From Fluviicola sp. (GTDB taxonomy: Bacteria > Bacteroidota > Bacteroidia > Flavobacteriales_D > Crocinitomicaceae), in the NCBI GenBank assembly GCA_017983675.1, contig JAGOAZ010000002.1, positions 1 through 64,000 on the forward strand: a DNA stretch of 64,000 nucleotides, in the 5' to 3' direction. Each line of letters starts with the position of its first letter. The stretch's first letter is position 1. A model generated the notes under the pieces. It did no database searches. It saw nothing but the letters and a program-made list of their open reading frames with translations, and was not told where the DNA came from. This document shows, in pieces, positions 15,015 to 24,614 of the stretch. Made by a program: the position numbers and the translations under genes.

Positions 15015-15662
15015 TTGAAAAATAAAAAAGATAAGCAAGCAGTTTTAGTCACCATTTTGGTGGTTGTCAGTGTTTCGTTATCAATTTTTTTGGGAATCTC
15101 AGTTTGGCAATCACAACAACAGCAGGAACTAATTGAATCGTTGAAAAAAGAGCGTTTGCAAAACAAACAATTTACAGATGCTTTATTGACAGAACACGAA
15201 CATTTACAGGTAATTACAGGTGTTATTAATCATTACAAAACACAAGTAATCACACTGAAAGGGACAAACGACAAACCTGAAAATAGTTTTCAGTTGCATG
15301 TTAATCCCACAAAAAAACAAGCAGTGTTGTTTAGTGAACATGCGCCAAAAATTCAACCGAATGAATTGTTTCAATTATGGGGCGTGAACGCTCAAAATGA
15401 CACGCTTATGATTGGTTTGTTTGACGGTGGCGAATTGGCACTAACATCTGAACCTTTTCCAGTAGCTGCTGACGTACTCCACTTTTTCATCACCCGCGAA
15501 CCGCAAGGAGGAAGTGAACGACCAAGTCTTCAAAAACTTGTTGCTGTTCCAAGTTATTTGTTGTGGCAATCTAGCATGTTATTGTTGCAATCTAGCATGC
15601 ATCTTGCAAAGCCTCGAAATTTTGCGCTTCCACAAAATTCGGATATACATCCTTATCATTAA
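15015..15662 (+). CDS. Anti-sigma-K factor RskA C-terminal-domain-like membrane protein
   Basis: 215 aa from a TTG; no ATG exists before the middle of the domain, and the frame is closed 12 nt upstream by the tspO stop. It has one N-terminal transmembrane helix (about 10-30), a short coiled segment rich in Gln and Glu, then the RskA C-terminal domain (about 85-178) with Q-A-V-L-F, F-Q-L-W-G-V, I-G-L-F-D-G-G and I-T-R-E-P-Q-G-G-S. The cytosolic sigma-binding domain of true anti-sigma factors is absent. The C-terminal tail after residue 180 contains a 21-bp-period duplication (QSSM twice) and is unlike the family. Role unknown. Confidence 0.7.
   Translation: MKNKKDKQAVLVTILVVVSVSLSIFLGISVWQSQQQQELIESLKKERLQNKQFTDALLTEHEHLQVITGVINHYKTQVITLKGTNDKPENSFQLHVNPTKKQAVLFSEHAPKIQPNELFQLWGVNAQNDTLMIGLFDGGELALTSEPFPVAADVLHFFITREPQGGSERPSLQKLVAVPSYLLWQSSMLLLQSSMHLAKPRNFALPQNSDIHPYH
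15566..15599 (+). repeat. Short tandem duplication in the tail of the RskA-like gene
   Basis: GCAATCTAGCATG occurs at 15566-15578 and again at 15587-15599, period 21 bp, giving LLWQSSM followed by LLLQSSM. The reading frame is kept. Confidence 0.8.
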
Positions 15663-15674
15663 TACAACAAGTTC

Positions 15675-16568
15675 ATGATCCGTCCAGCAAATTTAGTTCC
15701 AGGAGATACCATCGCACTCATTGCACCAGCAAAAGCTATCGAACCAGTTTTGGTAGATCAAGCAGTTGCTTTATTGGAAAAAGCAGGATTTGTTGTGTTG
15801 GTTGGTCAACACGCAAAGGGACAATTCCATTATTTTTCAGGAACTGATGACGAACGAGCTGCAGATGTGCAATGGGCAATTGACCACAAAGAAGTAAAAG
15901 CAATTATTTGTGCAAGAGGTGGTTATGGAGCAGTTCGCTTATTAGATAGGGTACAATGGGCAACCTTATTACGAGAACCAAAGTGGATTCTTGGTTTTTC
16001 TGATATTACTAATTTCCATTTGCATGCATTGCAGTTAGACATTGAATCGGTACATTGTACCATGCCATTGAATTTTGCTGAAAATTCGGTCGAAGCTCTT
16101 GCATCACTTTTCTCCGTGTTACAAACAGGAAAGGTAAAACATGCTTGGGAAACAACTTCGTTTAATCGTGAAGGAGTTGTTACAGGTCAATTGATTGGAG
16201 GTAATTTGTCGATTCTAACGGCTGCCTTGGGAACGCCACTTTGTCCTAATTTTCAAGGTGCAATCTTATTTATTGAAGATATTGGCGAACAATTATACCA
16301 ATTGGATAGAATGTTACATGCATTAAAAATGGCACGTGTTTTCGATCAAATTGCTGGTTTGATTATCGGTGGAATGACCGAACTAAAAGACACTGCGACA
16401 CCAACAGGTTTTGTGTTGGAAGACTTGATAGCTGAACAATTGCAGTACCGATCTATTCCAGTTGCATTCAATGCGCCAATCGGTCACATTAACGATAACC
16501 GAGCGGTGATTGTTGGAAGAAATTCACAATTAACAATCACAGCATCAACTGTTTTACTGGAACAATAA
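15675..16568 (+). CDS. ldcA: LD-carboxypeptidase (peptidase family S66)
   Basis: 297 aa. It removes the terminal D-alanine from murein tetrapeptides during cell-wall recycling and has no signal peptide, so it is cytosolic. The S66 catalytic set is visible: nucleophile Ser109 in GFSD (107-110), Glu201 in FIEDIGE, and His271 in APIGHIND. The N-terminal strand DTIALIAPA and the RGGYG motif (81-85) are also conserved. It begins 12 bp after the RskA-like gene, so tspO, the RskA-like gene and ldcA are probably co-transcribed. Confidence 0.93.
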   Translation: MIRPANLVPGDTIALIAPAKAIEPVLVDQAVALLEKAGFVVLVGQHAKGQFHYFSGTDDERAADVQWAIDHKEVKAIICARGGYGAVRLLDRVQWATLLREPKWILGFSDITNFHLHALQLDIESVHCTMPLNFAENSVEALASLFSVLQTGKVKHAWETTSFNREGVVTGQLIGGNLSILTAALGTPLCPNFQGAILFIEDIGEQLYQLDRMLHALKMARVFDQIAGLIIGGMTELKDTATPTGFVLEDLIAEQLQYRSIPVAFNAPIGHINDNRAVIVGRNSQLTITASTVLLEQ

Positions 16569-16611
16569 TCATTTTTCAGAATTGGTATTGTTTTTGTACC
16601 GCGTAACACAT

Positions 16612-16619
16612 TATTTTTG
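16612..16619 (+). promoter_or_regulatory. -7 box upstream of the lipoprotein at 16642
   Basis: TATTTTTG matches TAnnTTTG exactly, 22 bp before the ATG. A possible -33 TTG lies at 16588-16590 (21 bp spacing). TTTTTGTACC occurs twice here (16591-16600 region and 16614 onwards). Confidence 0.45.
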
Positions 16620-16641
16620 TACCCAATAAGTTATACCATAC

Positions 16642-17316
16642 ATGCGCAACTTGAAATTAACATCACTTACTCTCGTCATTTTTTTAGTATTGCAATCATG
16701 TGTCCAAATTTTTGATGAAATTATTGTACACAACGATGGCAGTGGAACCTACAAGTACACCGTTAATTTAAGCGCGAGCAAAATTAAAATCAATTCCATT
16801 TTGGCTTTAGATAGTATTGATGGAAAGCGGGTGCCTAAAATTCCAGAGGTTAAAGAAAAAATCGCGTTATACATCAAAAAATTAGAGGCGAAAGAAGGCA
16901 TTTCAAACGTGAAAGTTGAAGCAAATTACGTCGATTTTATTTTCAAGTTTAGTTGCGATTTCACGAATGTAGCTGCGTTGCAAGAAGGTATTCGTGAGGT
17001 AGTAAAAGAAGAAGTCAAAGACAAAAACGACCCCTTGTTAACCGATACTTGGTTATCGTGGGATGGTAAAACATTGACGCGATCGATTCCAAGTTTTGCA
17101 ATTCCATTGAGTAAATTGAAAGCGGAGGATCAGGAAGCATTGAAAAAAGGGAAATACATTTCGGTTGCACGTTTTGATAAAGAGGTAGTCAAAAGCGAAA
17201 ATACCCAAGCTATCATCTCTCCAACTAAAAAAGCGGTAAAATTAGAAGTGAGTGCCTATTCAGTCGCTGTAAAGCCTGCGTTATTGACGAACGAAATTTC
17301 TGTTTCTGCGGATTAA
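16642..17316 (+). CDS. Lipoprotein of unknown function
   Basis: 224 aa with a lipobox (LQSC, Cys20). The mature part starts with IIVHNDGSGTYKYTVNLS, a motif seen in Bacteroidota lipoproteins of unknown function, followed by a helix-rich lysine-containing middle and a Thr/Lys/Val-rich C-terminus with no transmembrane segment. No enzymatic motif. It has its own promoter-like box and is followed 143 bp later by the two DUF4836-like genes. Confidence 0.72.
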   Translation: MRNLKLTSLTLVIFLVLQSCVQIFDEIIVHNDGSGTYKYTVNLSASKIKINSILALDSIDGKRVPKIPEVKEKIALYIKKLEAKEGISNVKVEANYVDFIFKFSCDFTNVAALQEGIREVVKEEVKDKNDPLLTDTWLSWDGKTLTRSIPSFAIPLSKLKAEDQEALKKGKYISVARFDKEVVKSENTQAIISPTKKAVKLEVSAYSVAVKPALLTNEISVSAD

Positions 17317-17459
17317 AACGGGTTAATTTTATCCACTAAAACAGCGAAAAAACCCCTTTTTAACACAAGTTATCAACTAAAGCATGTTTCGCGCTGTTTT
17401 TTGTAAACAGAATTCAAAAATTGGCTTTACTTTCGTAGTATTCTATTTCGTTTTGAATT

Positions 17460-19343
17460 ATGAGAGGTTACCTTCTTCTGCCATTTTTGGCTTTTTCTTC
17501 CATCATTTTCGGGCAACAATCCGAAGATTTTATTCCTAAAGACGCAGTCACTGTTTTCAGTTTAAACAACATTTCCATTTTACAAAAAGTATCCATGGAT
17601 GAGTTGGTGTCATACGATTTTATGACGGCGCTCCAATCGGAGTTGTTTGATGGGTCGACAGCTGGAAAATCGTTCAAAGATTCAGGGATTGATTTCAACC
17701 AAAAAATGAACATTTTTTATGGTAAAAATGCCGATTATGAATTATCAGGATTCACCTTTGGAATTACAGACAAGGAAAAGCTTTTTACTGTTTTTGATGA
17801 TTTTGATCGCTTAGAAAGCATTGTTCCAGGTGTTGAATACTACAATAATTACTTCAATCATTTAATGATTAGAGGAAACATCGGAGTGCTTTTACGCGTT
17901 GATGGTAATCAAGAAAAATTCTCTGAAATTGCTGATTCACTTTGGTTGGCACGCGGAAATAAATTGCCGTGGATGAACGAAGGTGATGATTATTACGAAG
18001 GCGATGATCTGCCAATTGAAGCAGAAGGAAATTTAGAAGATGCACCAGAAGATGGCGAAATAGTGGAAGAAGTCATTGAAACACCAATGGAGGAAACTCC
18101 TATTGCAGTAGAAGACGATGTGTTGAAAAACTATTACGAATTGCGCGATAGTTTGGAGTCTGAATTTGCCGTTGTTCAATTACAGCAGATTGTTGAAGAA
18201 TTGTTCATGAATAACGTGAATTTAAAACAAAACGATCCGCGTTTAGCAGCGCAATTAACGCATACTTCAGAAGGAATATTTTACTTAGACAATAGCCGTA
18301 ATTTTCAAAACTCCAACAACTTTGGTTATTTCAAAATGATGTTCCCTGACTTGTACAAAGATTTACGTGAATTGTATGTTGGGAATGTCTTATTGGGTGA
18401 CATCGCATTGAATGCGCATTCAATTGACATCGAATTACAAGCAAACTATGGTCAAAAATTAGGTGAAATTTACCACGAATTAAGTGATGCTAAGTTTGAT
18501 AAAAAAGTCTTGGAATACATTCCAGCCTCCAACTCAGGCTTCTTTACGTACAACATCGACTTGAAAAAAGGATACGAAAAAGCGTACGAAGTTATTTTGC
18601 CGATTTTAAGTCACGAACGCAATCCGCGTATTTCAGCAAATGTGTTGATGCTTGAATTGGTCAATGAATTTATCAATACCGATGAGGTGTTTAATACCTA
18701 CAAAGGAAGTATGTTTGGAACGTTCAATGGCATCAAACGCGTTAAAACTAAACGTATTGATTTCTTTTACGACGAACAAACGTTTGAATACGGAGAAAAA
18801 GAAGTGGAATCGGAAGAAGACATGCCAATTTTCACTTTAGGGTTTTCAACTGCACGACCAGATGTTCCGAATAAAGTATTGAATCACATGGCACGCTTGA
18901 CATCTCAATTTAAAAACATGGGGGATTATTGGGTGTACGAAGATGCAATTTTGAATTCAGTTCCATTGTACATGATCAATAAAAACGGCTTGTTTATTTT
19001 CACAAATGACGAAGATTTAGCTAAAAATCATTCGGACGGATACGGTAAAAATGCAGTTTCTAAAAAACAAGCAGTTGCTGCACGTAAAAGTGGAACCATG
19101 TTCGGTTATGTGAACATGGAAGCAATTATCAATAACTTGCCACGTGAAATGTTCACGGACAAACGATTCGAATTGTTGGAATCAATGAAGGGTAAGCAAG
19201 GCGAAATGGTGTTGACTTCTTCGAAAACTTCAGCTGATAAAACAGTATATCATTTGAATTACACCTTCAATAATTCGTTTGAAAACGGTGGAAAGTACTT
19301 ACTTGACTTAATCAATTCTGCTTACATACTTTCTCGTCAATAA
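17460..19343 (+). CDS. DUF4836-like secreted protein
   Basis: 627 aa with an N-terminal signal peptide (about 1-18, no lipobox). The mature chain opens FIPKDAVTVFSLNNISILQKVSMDEL, the style of DUF4836 proteins, a Bacteroidota family of unknown function. A very acidic insert (about 175-220, many Asp, Glu and Pro) separates two halves. The stop codon shares its last A with the ATG of the next gene (TAATG), so translation is probably coupled. No catalytic residues can be proposed. Confidence 0.65.
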   Translation: MRGYLLLPFLAFSSIIFGQQSEDFIPKDAVTVFSLNNISILQKVSMDELVSYDFMTALQSELFDGSTAGKSFKDSGIDFNQKMNIFYGKNADYELSGFTFGITDKEKLFTVFDDFDRLESIVPGVEYYNNYFNHLMIRGNIGVLLRVDGNQEKFSEIADSLWLARGNKLPWMNEGDDYYEGDDLPIEAEGNLEDAPEDGEIVEEVIETPMEETPIAVEDDVLKNYYELRDSLESEFAVVQLQQIVEELFMNNVNLKQNDPRLAAQLTHTSEGIFYLDNSRNFQNSNNFGYFKMMFPDLYKDLRELYVGNVLLGDIALNAHSIDIELQANYGQKLGEIYHELSDAKFDKKVLEYIPASNSGFFTYNIDLKKGYEKAYEVILPILSHERNPRISANVLMLELVNEFINTDEVFNTYKGSMFGTFNGIKRVKTKRIDFFYDEQTFEYGEKEVESEEDMPIFTLGFSTARPDVPNKVLNHMARLTSQFKNMGDYWVYEDAILNSVPLYMINKNGLFIFTNDEDLAKNHSDGYGKNAVSKKQAVAARKSGTMFGYVNMEAIINNLPREMFTDKRFELLESMKGKQGEMVLTSSKTSADKTVYHLNYTFNNSFENGGKYLLDLINSAYILSRQ

Positions 19344-20689
19344 TGCGTTCAGAGGAAATAGGAAATAAAGTAGTGTTAATCGCGATGCTGTGCATTGCTT
19401 TGGGCTTGTTTCTGTATTTCAAACCACAAATTTTTGCACCAGAACCCGAAGCGCGCTTGATGGATAGATTGCCAGAAGCAGAAATAATTGGGCGGTTCAA
19501 ATTGCTCGATATTGCGCGTGAAACGAATGGACTTTTGTTCAAACAGAAAGTTGCTTTTCGCGAATACTTAACCTATGATTTCTTATTGACCCAAGCAAAA
19601 AATTTCGGTCTCGATCTTCAAAAACCTGGTTATTTTTTTAGTGATGGAAAAGCAGAGTGGGGGAGTTTCGTATCCGTCATAGATAGCTCAAAAATAACAA
19701 GTGGTATCGACCGCTTGCGCCAATTTTTCACTGTTCGTGATACCCTAGTTTTTGATCAAGTTGTCAAAAAAGTTCCGCAGTTAGGAATTTACTTTTATTA
19801 CAGCGACAAGTATTTATTCGTTTACAATGGTCATCAACTAAAACGACGACTTGGAAAAGCCTTGTTTGCTAAAAATGGCGAGGCAGAATCTGCGTGGAAA
19901 AAATTCAATGAAATCACTACTTTTTCTGATGAGAATTTGGTGGTTTATGCCCATTCTGAAAGATTAGCTGCTAAAGGGATTGCTTATGGTTTGATGGCAC
20001 ACGATAGTGATTCGTCACATTTCAAATTGAAAACGGTACTTCACGCCAATTACGACCTAAAAGTTCGCCTCAAGAAAAATGGGCCAGCCATCATTCAAGA
20101 TGGTACTGCTAGTAAATTATTGAACCTCCATTTAGACGTTTCTGAGTTCAAAAAAGACAAAGAACACCCCATGTATACTTGGTTGGCTTCTTTAGCGAAA
20201 CGCATAAGTTTTCCAATCGACGCGTTTTTTGAAGCGTGGAATGGTGATTTGTGTTACCGCGAAGGTGGTGTTCAATTGGTGGATCAAGAGCAGGTGGAAA
20301 TGGGTTATGACGACGAATTTAATCAAGTTGAAATACGCAAATTGGTGAAAGTTCCTGTCAAAGGATTCGGCGCCATGATGTCAGTTAATGAGTACGGACA
20401 AGATTTTGTCAATAAATTATTTGCGAAAGGAATTTTAACGAAACAAGGAAGTAATTATCGCTTTTTATTCTCGCCACCGTTGCATTTGTCACTAGCAGAT
20501 ACGTTGATTGGCGCATATACAGCTAAAACACAGCTTGCTCCTGCAACGAATAGTTCTTGTTCAGGTGTTTGGATGTACAAACGTACGCCGTTTGAATTTC
20601 AGATAGATTCGATGAAGCGCCGAGATGTCTATGGAACAATTCAGTTTCCTGTTCACTACTTGTTAAAACGCAACAAAGTATTGCGCTAA
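19343..20689 (+). CDS. Membrane-anchored DUF4836-like partner protein
   Basis: 448 aa with one N-terminal transmembrane helix (about 9-26) and a large extracytoplasmic part. Its opening (FKLLDIARETNGLLFKQKVAFREYLTYDFLLTQAKNFGLDLQKPGYFF) mirrors that of the preceding protein (SLNNISILQKVSMDELVSYDFMTALQ...SGIDFNQKMNIFY), suggesting distant homology. The 1-nt overlap of start and stop argues that the two act together, perhaps as a cell-envelope complex. Function unknown. Confidence 0.65.
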   Translation: MRSEEIGNKVVLIAMLCIALGLFLYFKPQIFAPEPEARLMDRLPEAEIIGRFKLLDIARETNGLLFKQKVAFREYLTYDFLLTQAKNFGLDLQKPGYFFSDGKAEWGSFVSVIDSSKITSGIDRLRQFFTVRDTLVFDQVVKKVPQLGIYFYYSDKYLFVYNGHQLKRRLGKALFAKNGEAESAWKKFNEITTFSDENLVVYAHSERLAAKGIAYGLMAHDSDSSHFKLKTVLHANYDLKVRLKKNGPAIIQDGTASKLLNLHLDVSEFKKDKEHPMYTWLASLAKRISFPIDAFFEAWNGDLCYREGGVQLVDQEQVEMGYDDEFNQVEIRKLVKVPVKGFGAMMSVNEYGQDFVNKLFAKGILTKQGSNYRFLFSPPLHLSLADTLIGAYTAKTQLAPATNSSCSGVWMYKRTPFEFQIDSMKRRDVYGTIQFPVHYLLKRNKVLR

Positions 20690-20712
20690 CAATACGAGCA
20701 ATTATCCTGGAA

Positions 20713-22155
20713 TTAATACGGAATGAAAATGTTTTTTGCTTCAGTAAAGAAACGCATTGCTTCCCATCCACCTTCTCTTCCAACACCAGAAGCTTTTACT
20801 CCTCCAAAAGGAGTGCGCAAATCACGTACTAACCAAGAATTCATCCAAACAACACCAGCCTGAACTTTGTCCGCAACTCGGTGTGCTTTTTTCAAGTCAT
20901 TTGTCCAGATAGTTGCGCTTAATCCATATTGCGTACTATTTGCCATCATCAACACTTCATCTTCTGTATCAAAAGGAGTAATGGTGACAACAGGTCCAAA
21001 AATTTCTTCTTGGTTTGTGCGACAATCGTATGCTAAGCCCTCTATGACCGTTGGAGCGAGATAATAACCGTTGTTGTATGGTTCAGGTAAGAAAACACGT
21101 TCTCCGCCCGTTAAAACGCTTCCTCCTTCTTCCTCTGCAAGGCGAACGTAGGAAATTACTTTTTCCAAATGCGGCAACGAAACAAGCGCGCCCATTTTAG
21201 CATTTTTATCTGTTGGGTAGGAAACAGTTAATTGTTTCACCCGTTCAACAAATGCAGTTTTGAATTTTTCGTAGATAGGTCGTTCGATAAAAATACGAGA
21301 TCCACACAAACAAATCTGTCCTTGGTTGGCAAATGACGAACGGATAGTTGTTTTAATCATTTCATCAAAATCACAATCAGCAAAAATGATGTTCGGATTT
21401 TTCCCGCCCAATTCAAGTGATAATTTCTTGAACATTGGACCAGCAGTTCGTGCAATGTATTCGCCTGTTTTTGTTCCACCTGTAAACGAAATTGCTTTGA
21501 TTTTTGGGTGTTTTACAATTGCATCGCCTGTGGTTCCTCCCGTTCCGTGAACAATGTTCAACACGCCATCTGGCATGCCACTTTCTTTGATCACTTCACC
21601 CAATAAGTAAGCTGTATATGGCGTGATTTCAGATGGTTTCGCAATGACACAATTTCCAGCAGCCAAAGCAGGTGCTATTTTCCAAGAAAACAAATACAAA
21701 GGCAAATTCCATGGAGAAATACAGCCGACAATTCCGATAGGTTTGCGGGTAGTGAAGTTCACACCAACTCCCTCCATCAAATGCGATTCTGAGGAAACAT
21801 GTTCACAAGCTGTTGCAAAGAAATGAAAGTTGGAAACAGCGCGTGGAATGTCAACATGTGCAGCTAACGAAAGTGGCTTTCCATTATCGCGTGATTCAGC
21901 TGCTACAAATTCATCCATCCGTTGCTCAATACCCAAACTGATGCGCATTAATATTGCACCGCGTTCTTCGCCACTCATCGTCGACCAAATAGGAAAAGCT
22001 TTTTCAGCACTTGCTACAGCTTGTGCAATATCTTCTTCCGTTGAGTCAGGAATTTGACAGTAAACTAATCCTGTTGCGGGTTCGTAGTTGTCGATATAGT
22101 TTTCCTTTGCAGGGGCGCAATAAGATCCGTTGATGAAATTTTGAATTCGCTTCAT
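20713..22155 (-). CDS. Aldehyde dehydrogenase, 2-(hydroxy/amino)muconic-semialdehyde-type
   Basis: 480 aa from the ATG at 22155 (starts with MKRIQNFING); seven extra residues are possible from 22176. All ALDH superfamily motifs are present: SPWN (147-150), SFTGGT (223-228), general-base Glu248 in LELGG, catalytic Cys282 in QGQIC, and EEIFGP for NAD binding. The sequence style matches ALDH8/HMSDH-like enzymes that oxidise 2-aminomuconate or 2-hydroxymuconate semialdehyde, the former in kynurenine breakdown. No other pathway gene is adjacent, so substrate is an inference. It converges on the DUF4836-like pair. Confidence 0.88.
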   Translation of the reverse strand: MKRIQNFINGSYCAPAKENYIDNYEPATGLVYCQIPDSTEEDIAQAVASAEKAFPIWSTMSGEERGAILMRISLGIEQRMDEFVAAESRDNGKPLSLAAHVDIPRAVSNFHFFATACEHVSSESHLMEGVGVNFTTRKPIGIVGCISPWNLPLYLFSWKIAPALAAGNCVIAKPSEITPYTAYLLGEVIKESGMPDGVLNIVHGTGGTTGDAIVKHPKIKAISFTGGTKTGEYIARTAGPMFKKLSLELGGKNPNIIFADCDFDEMIKTTIRSSFANQGQICLCGSRIFIERPIYEKFKTAFVERVKQLTVSYPTDKNAKMGALVSLPHLEKVISYVRLAEEEGGSVLTGGERVFLPEPYNNGYYLAPTVIEGLAYDCRTNQEEIFGPVVTITPFDTEDEVLMMANSTQYGLSATIWTNDLKKAHRVADKVQAGVVWMNSWLVRDLRTPFGGVKASGVGREGGWEAMRFFTEAKNIFIPY

Positions 22156-22193
22156 AGCTTGAATAATGAGCTTCAAAGATACAATTTCAGCAC

Positions 22194-22221
22194 AAAAAAA
22201 GGCCAGTTTTCACTGACCTTT
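22194..22221 (-). terminator. Terminator of the two-component operon
   Basis: On the minus strand a 10-bp stem AAAGGTCAGT/ACTGGCCTTT (one T-G pair) with a GAAA tetraloop is followed by a seven-T run, 30 bp after the response regulator stop. Confidence 0.88.
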
Positions 22222-22253
22222 CGTTTTATTATATTTTTTTAATCTACGATTGA

Positions 22254-22946
22254 TTACTCGTGGATTATTAATTTGAAGCCTTTTCCGTGAATGTTCAAGA
22301 TTTCGATGCGTTCATCTTCTTTCAATAATTTACGCAACTTTGCAATGTATACATCCATCGAGCGTCCATTGAAATAATTGTCGTCACCCCAAATTGCACG
22401 AAGGGCAGCTTGTCTGTCCAATACATCATTGCGGTTTTTGCACAACAAGTTCAACAATTGACCTTCTTTGGTCGTCAACTTTTTATCTTCTTCTTTCAAG
22501 TGTAAAACACGTGCTACTGGATCGTAGGTAATCGTTCCGATTGTTTGAAGTTCATCTTCTTCGCGTTCAACACCTCCTGATCTGCGTAAAATTGCGTGGA
22601 TACGGGCAATTAATTCCTCCATCACAAACGGTTTTGTCATGTAGTCGTCAGCACCGGTATCAAATCCTTCTAGCTTATCTTCTTTCATGTTTTTGGCAGT
22701 CAAGAAAAGAATTGGAATATTCGGATCGATCAAACGCACCTCTTTAGCCAATGTAAAACCGTCCATTTCCGGCATCATCACATCGAAGATACAAAAGTCG
22801 AAGCGCCCAGAATTGAAACGTTCGTATGCATGTTTTCCGTTTCTAGCCAAATCAACTTGAAAACCTTTTGCTTTCAAGAATGTTTGCAACAATTGACCTA
22901 AGTTGTCATCGTCTTCTGCAAGTAAGATTGATTTTTGTTTGCTCAT
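22254..22946 (-). CDS. OmpR/PhoB-family response regulator
   Basis: 230 aa. Receiver domain (1-120) with acidic pocket DDD (12-14), phosphoacceptor Asp55 (FDVMMPEMDG), and Lys105 (TKPF). The C-terminal winged-helix DNA-binding domain (about 130-228) has LTTKEGQLLNLLCKN, IWGDDNYFNGRSMDVYIAKLRKLL. It is transcribed after the histidine kinase gene, 2 bp away, forming a cognate pair of the RprXY type known from Bacteroides. A direct repeat CGTTAA-N4-CGTTAA upstream of the operon is a possible own binding site. Confidence 0.95.
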   Translation of the reverse strand: MSKQKSILLAEDDDNLGQLLQTFLKAKGFQVDLARNGKHAYERFNSGRFDFCIFDVMMPEMDGFTLAKEVRLIDPNIPILFLTAKNMKEDKLEGFDTGADDYMTKPFVMEELIARIHAILRRSGGVEREEDELQTIGTITYDPVARVLHLKEEDKKLTTKEGQLLNLLCKNRNDVLDRQAALRAIWGDDNYFNGRSMDVYIAKLRKLLKEDERIEILNIHGKGFKLIIHE

Positions 22947-22948
22947 TG

Positions 22949-24565
22949 TTATCGGTTTATAGTTACACGAAATTCGGACCCTTCTCCATATTGGCTCGTT
23001 ACGTCAAGCGACCAACCGAATAAATCGACTAATGCTTTCACATAACTCAATCCAAGTCCAAAACCTTTTACATTGTGAACGTTTCCAGTTGGAATACGGT
23101 ACAATTTATCGAATATTTTTGAAATATGTTCTTTTTTAATACCAATTCCTTTGTCGCTAATGGCCAAAATTACTTTGTTGCCTTCGACGCTTAATTTGAC
23201 CGTAACATGAATGTGTTCGTTGCTGTATTTGATCGCATTATCAATCAAATTCGAAATCATATTGGTAACGTGCATGCGGTCTGCTGTAATATACACTTCC
23301 TCGCTTGGCAAAAGCAAATCAAGTTCACCATCACTTCCTGCAATGCGGAAAGTAGCAGTTTTTGCAATGCTTTGAATGACCTCAATCAACGGCACTTCTT
23401 CTTGCCGTACTTTTAACTCCCCGCGATCGATCACCGCACTTTGTAAAATTGCTTCTACCAAATTACCCAAACGTTTGTTTTCTTCACTAATCATTTTCAC
23501 GAAAGGCGCAGCAACGTTAGCGTTTTCTCCCATCATGGAAGGGTCGCCCATTGCTTCACAAGCCAGTGAAATCGTGGAAATAGGCGTTTTAAACTCGTGT
23601 GTCATGTTCGAAATCAAATCGTTTTTTAACTCTGATAATTTCTTTTGCGTCAAAATCGTTTTGAACATGTACGAAATGGTGATAATGATTAGAATTACAA
23701 GCACTAAACTGATAATCAGCGGACTACCCATTGAGCGCAAGACAATCGATTTTTGATTGGGAAAATAGACGTGTAACAACAACTTGTCTTCCAATATTTT
23801 ATTGGGGAATAAAACGGTTTCTGTTGCTTTGGAGGTGTCTAAATCCAAATTGTATCGACTGTTGTTGCTTGAAAACGAAATAGGTTTGCTGTTTTCTTCG
23901 GATACAACGAACGTGAAATTATCGGGAAGGTTTTCTGCTGCTAATTCGGTAGAAATAATCGAATCTAACAAGGGTAAATGAATGCGTTTTGATGGACTCA
24001 AGTAGCTATTATCCCGGAATTTTTCGAGCATCATTCCGTTGATGTATTTTGCTTTTTTTACGATTTTATGCAACACACGTTGGTCGTTGTGAACGGCAAT
24101 TCGGATGGAATCGTTTTTAAAATCCAATTGTGTTTTTGTGCCCATTAATCGTCTGATCTGACGCACGTCTTTCACCAAAATTTCTTGATGTGCTTGAACA
24201 CCGGAAATCGAGTCGTATGTTTTCCCAGAAACAACCAAATAATTTTCCAAGGAACCGTTGACACTCACCATCGTATCGCGAATAGAGATGAATTCGTTCA
24301 TTTCGAACAAGTCATTCATTTCACGGTTTAACAATGCTTGGTATTCTTTGGAGGTACAACCTTTGTTTAATTGAGCCAATTGATTAGCTTCTTCTCGTCG
24401 TTCGTGGATAGCACTCACCTTTGTTAAAACCAACGCAACTTTCGATTTGAAATCACTTGATTTACGGTCGTATAACTGAACAGTTTGGTAAACTTGAATC
24501 AACAGCAAAGCCAGCATGGCTATCCATACTGCTGTAATAATTAAGTTTATTCTAATTTTTATCAT
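22949..24565 (-). CDS. Sensor histidine kinase (RprX-like)
   Basis: 538 aa. Two transmembrane helices (about 9-26 and 282-301) enclose a periplasmic sensor region of about 255 residues without a recognisable PAS or Cache motif. HisKA with His323 in MTHEFKTPIS; HATPase with N-box NLIDNAIKYS (439-448), G1 DKGIGI (471-476), G2 GFGLGL (501-506). It phosphorylates the regulator encoded 2 bp downstream. Stimulus unknown. Its upstream region holds the 16-nt motif shared with sucA. Confidence 0.95.
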   Translation of the reverse strand: MIKIRINLIITAVWIAMLALLLIQVYQTVQLYDRKSSDFKSKVALVLTKVSAIHERREEANQLAQLNKGCTSKEYQALLNREMNDLFEMNEFISIRDTMVSVNGSLENYLVVSGKTYDSISGVQAHQEILVKDVRQIRRLMGTKTQLDFKNDSIRIAVHNDQRVLHKIVKKAKYINGMMLEKFRDNSYLSPSKRIHLPLLDSIISTELAAENLPDNFTFVVSEENSKPISFSSNNSRYNLDLDTSKATETVLFPNKILEDKLLLHVYFPNQKSIVLRSMGSPLIISLVLVILIIITISYMFKTILTQKKLSELKNDLISNMTHEFKTPISTISLACEAMGDPSMMGENANVAAPFVKMISEENKRLGNLVEAILQSAVIDRGELKVRQEEVPLIEVIQSIAKTATFRIAGSDGELDLLLPSEEVYITADRMHVTNMISNLIDNAIKYSNEHIHVTVKLSVEGNKVILAISDKGIGIKKEHISKIFDKLYRIPTGNVHNVKGFGLGLSYVKALVDLFGWSLDVTSQYGEGSEFRVTINR

Positions 24566-24614
24566 ACACTTTCGGAAACGAATGTAACCGAAATGTTAAA
24601 ACGGTCAGGAAGCT

